From an uncultured Bacteroidales bacterium (GTDB taxonomy: Bacteria > Bacteroidota > Bacteroidia > Bacteroidales > Bacteroidaceae): a stretch of 6,767 nt of DNA. Under the pieces are notes generated by a model, which ran no database searches, had not been told where the DNA came from, and saw only the letters and a list, made by a program, of their open reading frames with translations. Position numbers and translations under genes: made by a program. The number at the start of each line of letters is the position of its first letter. Within the stretch, counting starts at the first letter, position 1. This document shows positions 1 to 5,829 of this stretch, piece after piece. The DNA lies in NCBI GenBank assembly GCA_937896105.1, contig CALBKR010000175.1, positions 1 through 6,767 of the forward strand. The letters are read 5' to 3'.

Positions 1-1
1 C

Positions 2-493
2 GACCTGCTCGATAACTTCGGCGGCCACACCTACGCCGCAGGTTTCTCGCTCAAAGTCGAGAATATCGAGGCCTTTGCCGAGCGTTTCGAGAGTTTTGTA
101 ACCGACAACATACTGCCCGAGCAGACAGCACCCGTCATTGAGATAGATGCCGAGCTCGAGTTCCAGCAGATAAGCCGCCGTTTCTTCAACGACTTGAAAA
201 AATTCGCACCCCACGGCCCCGAGAACAGCAAGCCCGTCTTCTGTACCCGTAACGTGTGCGATTATGGCACAAGCAAGGTCGTGGGTCGTCGCCAGGAGCA
301 CATCAAGCTCGAACTTGTCGACAACAAGTCCAATACTATCCTCAACGGCATAGCTTTCGGGCAGAGCCGTCAGGCAAAATATATCAAGTCGAAGCAGTCG
401 TTCGACATCTGCTACACCCTCGAGGACAACACCTACAAGCACGGAGAGGTGCAGCTGCAGATAGAGAGCATCAATACCAAGGCAACACGCTAA
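2..493 (+). CDS. recJ: RecJ single-stranded-DNA exonuclease, C-terminal part (5' end outside window)
   Basis: The frame is open from the window edge and gives the last 163 residues of a protein whose family is usually about 570 long. The fragment opens with NFGGHTYAAGF (residues 5-15), the GGH..AAG signature of the DHHA1 domain that follows the catalytic DHH domain in RecJ. After it comes a beta-rich region (about 45-155) matching the RecJ OB-fold domain, including FAPHGPENSKPVF, the counterpart of the family's PFG.GN..P.F segment. RecJ is a cytoplasmic 5'-3' exonuclease on single-stranded DNA, used in RecF-pathway recombination, mismatch repair and base excision repair. The metal-binding DHH motifs lie upstream and cannot be checked. 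recQ starts 6 bases after the stop, so the two are very likely one transcript. The assignment rests on motif recognition and is strong. Confidence 0.93.
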   Translation, partial: DLLDNFGGHTYAAGFSLKVENIEAFAERFESFVTDNILPEQTAPVIEIDAELEFQQISRRFFNDLKKFAPHGPENSKPVFCTRNVCDYGTSKVVGRRQEHIKLELVDNKSNTILNGIAFGQSRQAKYIKSKQSFDICYTLEDNTYKHGEVQLQIESINTKATR

Positions 494-499
494 AGGCCG

Positions 500-2404
500 A
501 TGAAATATCGCGAAATCCTTAAAAGGTATTGGGGCTATGACGATTTTCGTGGCATACAGCGCGATATAATCGAAAGCATAGGCCGGGGGCAGGACACCCT
601 CGGCCTTATGCCTACCGGTGGCGGAAAGAGTATCACCTTCCAGGTGCCCACGCTTGCCGGTGAGGGGCTGTGCATCGTTGTCACACCGCTGATAGCACTT
701 ATGAAAGACCAGGTAGCAAACCTTCGTAGCCGTGGCATCAAGGCATTGGCTATATACACCGGTATGAAGACAAGCGAGGTGGTCACAGCGCTCGAGAACT
801 GCATCTTCGGTGACTATAAATTCCTCTACATATCACCCGAGCGCATCGGTTCAGAACTTTTTCTAAAGAAGATAAGGCGTGTCAATGTCACTATGATAAC
901 GGTCGACGAGGCGCACTGTATATCGCAGTGGGGGCACGATTTCCGCCCGGCCTACAGGCGCATAGCCGAGTTGCGCGATATCTTCCCCACGGCTCCGCTG
1001 CTTGCACTCACCGCTACGGCTACTCCCGAGGTGGTCGAGGATATACAGCAGCAGCTCAATTTCCGCGAGCGGAACTGCTACAGGATGAGTTTCGCGCGCA
1101 CGAACCTCGCCTATGTGGTGCGTCACACCGAGAACAAGGCAAGTGAGCTGCTTCACATCCTCGGTCGTGTAGACGGCTCTGCGATAATATACACCCAGAA
1201 CCGCAAGAAAACCAAGGAAGTGTGCGATTTCCTAACGGCCAACGGCATCACAGCCGAGTATTACCACGCAGGCCTCTCGCCCGATAGCAAGGATGCCAAG
1301 GAAGATGCGTGGAAAAGCGGTCGCGCCCGTGTTATGGTCTCCACCAACGCCTTCGGGATGGGTATCGACAAACCCGATGTCCGTCTGGTGGTGCACATCG
1401 ACCTGCCAAGTTCCATCGAGGCCTATTTCCAGGAGGCAGGCCGTGCCGGCCGCGACGGCGAGAAGGCCTATGCCGTGACACTCTTCAGCCGCATCGACAA
1501 GCAGACAGTGTCGCGTCGTCTCTCCGACAACTACCCCCCTCAGGATTTTATCCGTGATATATACGATGAGCTCTGCTACTACTACAATATGGCATTGGGG
1601 GATGGTCTTGACTGCACCTTCGAGTTCTCGTTGGGCGATTTCTGCAAGAAATATCACCGTCCCACGTTGCAGACAGACAGTGCACTGCGCCTGCTCACCC
1701 GAATGGGCTACATCGAATATGTCGAGGAGATGGAGTACTCCTCGCGTGTGCGTTTCATTGTCGACAAGGATGCCCTCTACCGCTTCAAGGGCTTGCCTGC
1801 CGATTACGAACTGCTCATCAATGCCATACTGCGCAACTATAGCGGTCTTTTCACCGATTACGCCTTTATCGACGAGCGCTACCTCTCGCGCATAACCAAG
1901 CTGTCGCGCCACCGTATGTACGAGATTCTCGTCTCGCTGCACAGCAAGCGTCTTGTGCAGTATGCCCCGTCGAAGAAGTGCCCTATAATAACCTTTACGC
2001 GCCATCGAGTGCTTGGCAGCGAGCTTCGTTTCGAGCGTACGGTCTACGACGAGCGCCGTGCAGTCTTCGGAGACAGGCTCAACTCCATAATAAGCTACGC
2101 CACATCAACAGGCCGCTGCCGCAGTGCAATGCTCCTCGACTATTTTGGCGAGAAGGGCTCTGCCCCCTGTGGCTGTTGCGATGTGTGTGCCGGCGAACGT
2201 GCGAAGAATAGCTCTTCGCTACCATTGCCGGTCGATGCGCTTATGCAGCTGCTTGCCGACGGCAAGCAGCACGCGCTCTCCGAGCTCGAAGCCCTCGGGC
2301 TGCAAAGCGCCACCCTTAAAGCCCTGTTGCGGGAGATGTGCGACGAAGAGCGCATAGCTATCAACGGCGACAGGATAACCCTGAAACAAAACACATTGCT
2401 ATGA
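500..2404 (+). CDS. recQ: RecQ-family ATP-dependent DNA helicase with displaced zinc module
   Basis: This 634-residue superfamily 2 helicase unwinds DNA 3'-5' using ATP. All core motifs are present: motif 0 around F16-Q20, Walker A PTGGGKS (38-44, K43), DEAH box (136-139) followed by the aromatic-rich loop ending WGHDFRP (144-150), motif III TATAT (171-175), motif IV near 228-241, motif V STNAFGMGIDKPD (281-293) and motif VI QEAGRAGRDG (311-320). A four-cysteine zinc site with the spacing of E. coli RecQ (C540-x16-C557-x2-C560-x2-C563, with LLDYFGE in the same place) is intact. It sits some 150 residues further downstream than usual, because a winged-helix-like segment (about 345-520) lies between it and the core. 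The tail (575-634) looks like a short winged helix; no HRDC domain is seen. The ATG follows an AAAGG 3 bases away and is 6 bases after recJ, which fits joint end processing by RecQ and RecJ. Confidence 0.95.
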   Translation: MKYREILKRYWGYDDFRGIQRDIIESIGRGQDTLGLMPTGGGKSITFQVPTLAGEGLCIVVTPLIALMKDQVANLRSRGIKALAIYTGMKTSEVVTALENCIFGDYKFLYISPERIGSELFLKKIRRVNVTMITVDEAHCISQWGHDFRPAYRRIAELRDIFPTAPLLALTATATPEVVEDIQQQLNFRERNCYRMSFARTNLAYVVRHTENKASELLHILGRVDGSAIIYTQNRKKTKEVCDFLTANGITAEYYHAGLSPDSKDAKEDAWKSGRARVMVSTNAFGMGIDKPDVRLVVHIDLPSSIEAYFQEAGRAGRDGEKAYAVTLFSRIDKQTVSRRLSDNYPPQDFIRDIYDELCYYYNMALGDGLDCTFEFSLGDFCKKYHRPTLQTDSALRLLTRMGYIEYVEEMEYSSRVRFIVDKDALYRFKGLPADYELLINAILRNYSGLFTDYAFIDERYLSRITKLSRHRMYEILVSLHSKRLVQYAPSKKCPIITFTRHRVLGSELRFERTVYDERRAVFGDRLNSIISYATSTGRCRSAMLLDYFGEKGSAPCGCCDVCAGERAKNSSSLPLPVDALMQLLADGKQHALSELEALGLQSATLKALLREMCDEERIAINGDRITLKQNTLL

Positions 2405-3861
2405 TAACGTTCATTATATGCCTTGCAGTGCTTGTCACTGCCTACTTCACCTACGGGCGCTACCTCGAAAGGGTGTGCGGTATCGATGAGAAGAACCCCG
2501 TGCCATCGAAGACAATGTACGACGGTGTCGACTATATACCAATGCCGCGCTGGAGAGTGTTTCTCATCCAGCTGCTCAACATCGCCGGCCTCGGCCCCAT
2601 CTTCGGAGCACTCCTCGGTGCCGCGTACGGCCCTGTTGCCTTTCTGTGGATAACCCTTGGCGGTGTCTTTATGGGTGCGATGCACGACTTCATCGCCGGT
2701 GTGATATCGTTGAAGAACGGCGGTGTAAGCCTTCCCGAAATTGTCGGCACACACCTCGGCAACGGCACAAAACTCTTTATGCGCCTCTTCTCGTTGCTTC
2801 TTATGGTGCTTGTGGGTGCGGTGTTTATGTCGCAGCCAGCCGAGCTCATAGCATCGAATGTGTCGGCGCCATCGCTCGAGAGCACAGCCTTCGGCTCAAT
2901 GTCGTGGGAGCTGCTTGCGGTGCTTGCAGTGATACTTGCATATTACATCCTTGCCACACTGCTGCCCATTGACAAGATAATAGGGCGCATATATCCGCTA
3001 TTCGGCATCGCACTGCTGCTGATGGCAGTGAGCATCCTCTTCGTGCTTTTTACCAATAGCGACAAATATACTATCCCCGAACTCACATCGCTGGCCAATG
3101 GGATAGCCGACCCTGAAAAATTCCCCATCGTGCCGATGCTCTTCACAACCATAGCCTGTGGTGCCTTGTCGGGCTTCCACGCAACGCAGTCGCCTATGAT
3201 GGCACGTTGTATGACAAACGAGAAGCAGAGCCGCAGTGTCTTCTACGGCGCAATGATAACAGAGAGCATTGTTGCGCTCATCTGGGCAGCCATCGGAATG
3301 TCCTTCTGGGGCGGTGTCGAGGGGCTTAACAATGCCATTGCACTCAACGGAGGCAGTGCTGCAAAGCTTGTGGGCATAATAACCGATGCCACACTGAGCA
3401 ACTGGCTTGCAGCCTGCGTGCTTGTAGGCATCATCGGCTGTGCAATAACATCGGGCGATACAGCCTTCCGTTGTGCAAGGCTCATCGTAGCCGATATGTT
3501 CGGTATCGGGCAGAAAAAGCTAAGCAAGAGAATAGCTGTGTCAGTTCCTTTGTTCATAGCCGCACTCTTCATCATCTTCGCCCTGCCGTTCCAGACAATA
3601 TGGAGCTATTTCGCCTGGTGCAACCAGACTCTTGCCGTTATAACGCTATGGTGCATTACCGTCTACCTGTCGCAAAAGGGCAAGCCTGTTGTCATCAGCC
3701 TTCTGCCGGCACTGATAATGACATATGTCTGCTCATCGTATATCTTCATCTCGCCGATGATGTGTGGAATGGAGAACCGCACGTTGGCTTATATCCTTGG
3801 CGGAGTGCTGACGCTGGTTGTCGCGGTTGCAGTGCATTTCAGGGCAAAGAGCAAAGAGTAA
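2401..3861 (+). CDS. cstA: CstA-family carbon starvation / peptide-pyruvate transporter, short form
   Basis: This is a 486-residue polytopic inner-membrane protein. The segment 57-97 (QLLNIAGLGPIFGALLG, then GPVAFLWITLGGVF and GAMHDF) is the hallmark of CstA. Further conserved stretches are CGALSGFHATQSPMMAR (253-269), SGDTAFRCARLIVAD (351-365) and FAWCNQTLAVITLW (404-417). About a dozen hydrophobic helices can be picked out. Known family members take up peptides or pyruvate when carbon is short; the substrate here cannot be told. It is much shorter than E. coli CstA (about 700 residues), as is common in Bacteroidetes. The start at 2401 is chosen because MITFIICLAV begins the first helix and its ATG overlaps the recQ stop as ATGA, suggesting translational coupling; an upstream in-frame ATG at 2338 would add 21 polar residues. 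The last ~50 codons recur, diverged, at 5343-5505. Codons 433-441 are identical in both copies. Confidence 0.93.
   Translation: MITFIICLAVLVTAYFTYGRYLERVCGIDEKNPVPSKTMYDGVDYIPMPRWRVFLIQLLNIAGLGPIFGALLGAAYGPVAFLWITLGGVFMGAMHDFIAGVISLKNGGVSLPEIVGTHLGNGTKLFMRLFSLLLMVLVGAVFMSQPAELIASNVSAPSLESTAFGSMSWELLAVLAVILAYYILATLLPIDKIIGRIYPLFGIALLLMAVSILFVLFTNSDKYTIPELTSLANGIADPEKFPIVPMLFTTIACGALSGFHATQSPMMARCMTNEKQSRSVFYGAMITESIVALIWAAIGMSFWGGVEGLNNAIALNGGSAAKLVGIITDATLSNWLAACVLVGIIGCAITSGDTAFRCARLIVADMFGIGQKKLSKRIAVSVPLFIAALFIIFALPFQTIWSYFAWCNQTLAVITLWCITVYLSQKGKPVVISLLPALIMTYVCSSYIFISPMMCGMENRTLAYILGGVLTLVVAVAVHFRAKSKE
3696..3725 (+). repeat. 30-base direct repeat, left copy (inside cstA)
   Basis: This stretch within cstA (codons 433-442) is identical base for base to 5343-5372. 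It starts CAGCCTTCTGCC and ends ATGACATA. Directly after it the two copies diverge at about two of every five codons, so the identity ends abruptly. It could be the crossover core of an integration or a recombination track. The distance between copies is 1647 bases. Confidence 0.8.
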
Positions 3862-3901
3862 AGATGAAAGATGAAAGATGAAAGATGGAAGATGAAAGAG
3901 A
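3860..3901 (+). repeat. Heptamer tandem repeat (AAAGATG)n
   Basis: Five 7-base units run without a gap: AAAGATG four times, then GAAGATG. A partial sixth unit, AAAGAG, follows. The array begins in the last two bases of the cstA stop codon. It is A/G-rich on the + strand and holds no reading frame of note. Seven-base units are prone to slippage, so unit number may vary between strains. No function is evident. Confidence 0.85.
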
Positions 3902-3910
3902 TTTTTGACA

Positions 3911-3940
3911 GTGTCATACTGAGCGAAGCGAAGTATCTCT
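3911..3940. repeat. Palindromic intergenic element, copy 1 (GAGCGAAGCGA core)
   Basis: The unit begins TGTCATACT and has the core GAGCGAAGCGA (3921-3931). The core is enclosed by complementary arms ATACT (3916-3920) and AGTAT (3932-3936). It resembles the dispersed TGTCATTCTGAGCGAAGCGAAGAATCT-like intergenic repeats that I recall from many Bacteroidetes genomes; that resemblance is from memory and was not searched. A second version lies at 3990-4025 with different but again complementary arms. Confidence 0.6.
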
Positions 3941-3949
3941 AAAACATCT

Positions 3950-3980
3950 TTGTTATTTCTCCCTGCGGTCGAAATAACAA
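3950..3980. repeat. Inverted repeat, 10-base arms, between the two GAGCGAAGCGA elements
   Basis: TTGTTATTTC (3950-3959) is the exact reverse complement of GAAATAACAA (3971-3980), with an 11-base loop containing CCTGCGGTC. There is no T-run directly after either arm, so it is a poor match for an intrinsic terminator, although it is the first stable hairpin downstream of cstA. It may be part of the same composite repeat as its neighbours. Confidence 0.6.
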
Positions 3981-3989
3981 GTAACGGAC

Positions 3990-4025
3990 AATGTCATTCT
4001 CGACAGAGCGAAGCGACGAGAGAGC
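3990..4025. repeat. Palindromic intergenic element, copy 2 (GAGCGAAGCGA core)
   Basis: It begins TGTCATTCT like copy 1, carries the same 11-base core at 4006-4016 and has a CGACA insertion before it. Its arms are TCTCG (3998-4002) and CGAGA (4017-4021). They differ from those of copy 1 yet still pair, which points to a hairpin kept by compensating changes. Confidence 0.6.
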
Positions 4026-4041
4026 TGCAAACCTCTGTCAC

Positions 4042-4061
4042 TTTGTAACAATTGCTACAAA
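4042..4061. repeat. Near-perfect 20-base palindrome
   Basis: TTTGTA (4042-4047) pairs with TACAAA (4056-4061) around a central CAATTG palindrome, with only one mismatched pair. It could be a small hairpin or a binding site for a dimeric regulator. It lies roughly 130-150 bases upstream of the predicted lipoprotein-gene promoter, so a direct operator role is doubtful. Confidence 0.4.
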
Positions 4062-4077
4062 CAGTGCTCCTCCGTAG

Positions 4078-4097
4078 GGACACGGCGTGCCGTGTCC
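4078..4097. repeat. Palindromic repeat GGACACGGC-GT-GCCGTGTCC
   Basis: Two 9-base arms are exact reverse complements around a two-base centre, preceded by CCGTAG. GTAGGG-led palindromes of this kind are familiar as dispersed intergenic repeats in several phyla, by recollection and not by search. With the preceding elements it makes 3860-4100 a patchwork of repeats. The rest of the gene-free stretch up to 4259 is AT-rich and holds only the candidate promoter. Confidence 0.6.
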
Positions 4098-4188
4098 GCT
4101 GCCTGCAAGGGCTGAGGTATATGAATAAAACAATTATTGGCTTTAATAGGCTCTATAAGAACTTGGTGAAAAAAATAAACAGTATCTG

Positions 4189-4220
4189 ATTGTTTTGTTA
4201 GTTTAAACTTCATACATTCG
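4189..4220 (+). promoter_or_regulatory. Candidate Bacteroidetes-type promoter for the lipoprotein gene
   Basis: TACATTCG at 4213-4220 matches the Bacteroidetes -7 element TAnnTTTG except for one base. ATTG at 4189-4192 stands 20 bases before it, the right distance for the -33 TTTG element. Transcription would start near 4227, leaving a leader of about 33 bases before the ATG at 4260. The leader is AT-rich with no clear Shine-Dalgarno site, which is normal in this phylum. The match is suggestive only; a TTTG at 4194-4197 would be too close. Confidence 0.35.
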
Positions 4221-4259
4221 CGAAGATAACTTAAATTAACAAATTAATTCAGGTAAATT

Positions 4260-5195
4260 ATGAAAAGGCATTTCTCACTTCTTTTAGGACTTGTTGTCGC
4301 TTTTTCGACACTTCTTGTCTCTTGTGACGAAAACGATAATGAGATGGATTCTCCTATTTGCGAAATTGTTGTTGAGTGTGATGGCAATGGCAAGGTTGCG
4401 ATTACCAACCACGTCGGTTCAGTGGTGACCATACTTAAAGGAAACAGCCTTGAGGTTGTGGCAACCCCCGACGAGGGTTATGAGTTTGTCGGTTGGTTCG
4501 TTGGTGACGATGCTACACCTGTGAGCACGGATGCAACCTATACATTCGTTGTCAGCAGGAGTGTTGTGCTGGTGGCGAAATTTACTTATCCGTTCGTGTC
4601 AAGCGGCAGGGTAGACGGGCATGAGTATGTCGATTTGGGCTTGCCAAGTGGTCTTAAATGGGCAACCTGCAATGTCGGTGCAACAGAAATCTATGATAAA
4701 GGAGTGCATTACGCATGGGGTGAAACCGAAGAAAAAACCAATTTTACAAAATGGGAAAACTATCGGTTGTGTAATGGAACGGATGAATATATGACAAGAT
4801 ATAATGGGCACGACGACAAGAAAACTCTTGACATGGCGGATGATGTTGCCCACAGTGAATGGGGTGGCGACTGGCGCATGCCTACAAAAGCAGAAATGCA
4901 GGAACTTTGTGACAACTGTACTTTTGAAAGCGTGAAAGTAAACGGTATGCTTGGCCTCAAGGTCAAAGGTCCTAACGGCAGATGCCTATTCCTCCCTGCT
5001 GCGTCATATAAAGGAAGCACGGGTAATGTCCTGCTTGGTTGGATGTGCTATTGGTCAAGTACAGTTTCCCCCGATGACTATGCCTATGCATGTAGTCTGG
5101 AAATGTTTATCGGCAGTCCCGGTCAATCATATGCTCCAAATGTAAAAACAGCCATGCGCCGTTTGGGTTATTCAATACGCCCTGTGGCCGAGTAA
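4260..5195 (+). CDS. Surface lipoprotein with InlB-like repeat and FISUMP (Fib_succ_major) domain
   Basis: The 311-residue product starts with a lipoprotein signal peptide: MKRH, a hydrophobic run (5-20) and lipobox LVSC with C22 as the lipidated cysteine. The acidic stretch after it (DENDNE) resembles the export signal that sends Bacteroidetes lipoproteins to the outer surface. Residues about 35-110 (ending in VVLVAKF, with DEGYEFVGWF at 71-80) fit a divergent InlB B-repeat, a small beta domain. From 119 to the end runs a FISUMP domain: GHEYVDLGLPSGLKWATCNVGA region (120-141), YAWGE (151-155), WGGDWRMPTKAEMQEL (201-216), YWSST (264-268) and a final SIRPV. This domain is common and often multi-copy in Bacteroidetes; its biochemical role is not established, and adhesion or glycan contact is only a guess. 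It is a single-gene unit, closed by the terminator at 5212-5253. Base composition is less GC-rich than the cstA side. Confidence 0.9.
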   Translation: MKRHFSLLLGLVVAFSTLLVSCDENDNEMDSPICEIVVECDGNGKVAITNHVGSVVTILKGNSLEVVATPDEGYEFVGWFVGDDATPVSTDATYTFVVSRSVVLVAKFTYPFVSSGRVDGHEYVDLGLPSGLKWATCNVGATEIYDKGVHYAWGETEEKTNFTKWENYRLCNGTDEYMTRYNGHDDKKTLDMADDVAHSEWGGDWRMPTKAEMQELCDNCTFESVKVNGMLGLKVKGPNGRCLFLPAASYKGSTGNVLLGWMCYWSSTVSPDDYAYACSLEMFIGSPGQSYAPNVKTAMRRLGYSIRPVAE

Positions 5196-5211
5196 GGTAA
5201 CAGAGAAACAT

Positions 5212-5253
5212 AAAAAAGACATCAACTTCAAATTTGAAGTTGATGTCTTTTTT
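5212..5253. terminator. Bidirectional intrinsic terminator, 42-base perfect palindrome
   Basis: A6 plus GACATCAACTTCAAA (5212-5232) is mirrored exactly by its reverse complement, ending in T6 (5233-5253). In RNA this makes a long stem with a U-tract on either strand. It serves the lipoprotein gene from the left and would serve the - strand gene whose remnant ends at 5269 from the right. The centre AAATTT must open to form the loop. Confidence 0.9.
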
Positions 5254-5268
5254 ATTGTTGAAGTGTAA

Positions 5269-5342
5269 TTACTTGCGCATTTTCTCGGCCTCCTTGTTCT
5301 GCTTTGCAATCTTCTTGGCCTGGCTCTTTGCAGCTTTTTCAG
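5269..5342 (-). pseudogene. Truncated C-terminal tail of an unknown Lys/Ala-rich protein
   Basis: Read on the - strand, this encodes about 24 residues ending in KKIAKQNKEAEKMRK before a TAA at 5271-5269. It is rich in Lys, Ala, Glu and Gln, as in a basic helical or coiled-coil tail, and the terminator at 5212-5253 sits where such a gene's terminator should be. Upstream of about 5343 the frame runs into the reverse complement of cstA tail sequence, so the 5' part of the gene is missing. The frame stays open to an ATG at 5484, giving a 71-residue chimera; I regard that N-terminal part as meaningless antisense of cstA. The parent protein is not recognised. Confidence 0.5.
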
Positions 5343-5372
5343 CAGCCTTCTGCCGGCACTGATAATGACATA
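5343..5372 (+). repeat. 30-base direct repeat, right copy (start of cstA tail fragment)
   Basis: It is identical to 3696-3725 in cstA. Homology to cstA begins here: the base before it (5342) already differs, although 5339-5341 match again. The sequence to its left belongs to the Lys/Ala-rich remnant, so this is a junction between unrelated sequences. Confidence 0.8.
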
Positions 5373-5505
5373 CGTATGCTCTTCGTACATATTTATCTCC
5401 CCGATGATGTGCGGCATGGAGAACCGCATGCTGGCATATATCCTCGGCGGAGTGCTGACGCTGCTTGTCGCAGTTGCAATGCATTTCAGGGCAAGGAAAG
5501 GCTAA
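5343..5505 (+). pseudogene. cstA 3'-end fragment (second, diverged copy of the last ~50 codons)
   Basis: In frame, this encodes SLLPALIMTYVCSSY and onward to HFRARKG and a TAA at 5503-5505. It corresponds to residues 433-486 of the intact CstA at 2401-3861. After the identical 30 bases, 16 of the next 41 codons differ. Thirteen of these changes are silent; the others are T461M, V473L and V478M. The extreme C-termini also differ (RARKG against RAKSKE). That pattern shows it came from a copy that was under selection as protein, not from a recent duplication that decayed here. It has no start codon or 5' part of its own. A hairpin terminator follows 32 bases after its stop, as one would expect behind a native cstA. 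Confidence 0.9.
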
Positions 5506-5536
5506 GAGAGTAAGTGCGTGCTGCTTTTAAAATAGT

Positions 5537-5575
5537 AAAACCAACTTGAGGCAAAATTACAAGTTGGTTTTTCTT
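5537..5575. terminator. Intrinsic terminator, probably bidirectional
   Basis: AAAACCAACTTG (5537-5548) pairs exactly with CAAGTTGGTTTT (5560-5571) across an 11-base loop. On the + strand the stem runs into TTTTCTTTT, a good U-tract behind the cstA tail fragment. On the - strand it lies about 20 bases after the stop of the 75-residue gene, with a weaker T-rich run. Confidence 0.8.
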
Positions 5576-5593
5576 TTATATGAACAATGATAT

Positions 5594-5821
5594 TTATTTA
5601 ATTTTACTTGAATTAAATAGAATGTCACCTTCGTTGTTGAATAGTTTTATATTCGTAGCAATTATTCCTTCTTTTTTACCACATTCCTTTTCAATAATTG
5701 TTTCAACAATATTGTATGCAATAGAGGCATATGTAAAATTGTCGTTTTTTGCATTGTATGATTTATTGATATACGTGTAAGTTTGACCGTCGTAATCAAA
5801 TTGTATTGTAAATGTTTTCAT
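5594..5821 (-). CDS. Small protein of unknown function (75 residues)
   Basis: I do not recognise this protein. It starts MKTFTIQFDYDGQTYTYINK and has an alternating polar/hydrophobic N-terminal stretch suggestive of beta strands. A helical stretch follows around 32-48 (ASIAYNIVETIIEKE), then a second strand-like part (ATNIKLFNNEGDILF). It has no signal peptide or membrane segment, so it should be cytoplasmic, unlike the secreted protein encoded just upstream. The ATG is 8 bases after the stop of the LRR gene on the same strand, so the two are probably co-transcribed. It is AT-rich like its partner. An overlapping + strand frame (5580-5780) would give a hydrophobic, unconvincing product, so the - strand was preferred. 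Existence of the gene is likely but not certain. Confidence 0.6.
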   Translation of the reverse strand: MKTFTIQFDYDGQTYTYINKSYNAKNDNFTYASIAYNIVETIIEKECGKKEGIIATNIKLFNNEGDILFNSSKIK

Positions 5822-5829
5822 GCAAATAT

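Noticed and set aside
1232..2005. 257-residue open frame antisense to recQ
   Set aside because: recQ motifs are complete and continuous on the + strand; the antisense frame reflects GC-rich codon bias and has no recognisable domain.
2338..2400. Longer cstA start at 2338
   Set aside because: The extra 21 residues are charged and polar, lie inside recQ, and precede what is clearly the first membrane helix at MITFII.
3860..4100. CRISPR array or structured RNA gene
   Set aside because: The repeats are of different kinds and have no regular spacers; nothing resembles a known RNA family that I can recognise.
4121..4189. 22-residue + strand frame starting MNKTIIGFNRLYKN with a GAGG a few bases upstream
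   Set aside because: It is very short, has no recognisable features and sits between repeats and the predicted promoter; it is probably chance.
5269..5484. 71-residue - strand frame as a real small gene
   Set aside because: Its N-terminal two thirds are the exact antisense of cstA tail codons; only the C-terminal Lys/Ala-rich part looks genuine.
5304..5513. 69-residue + strand frame resembling a frame at 3471-3881
   Set aside because: Both are out-of-frame shadows of the two cstA tails; their resemblance is a by-product of the real duplication.
5580..5780. 66-residue hydrophobic + strand frame
   Set aside because: It overlaps the - strand gene 5594-5821 almost entirely, starts right behind a terminator, and its hydrophobicity follows from the A-rich codons on the other strand.
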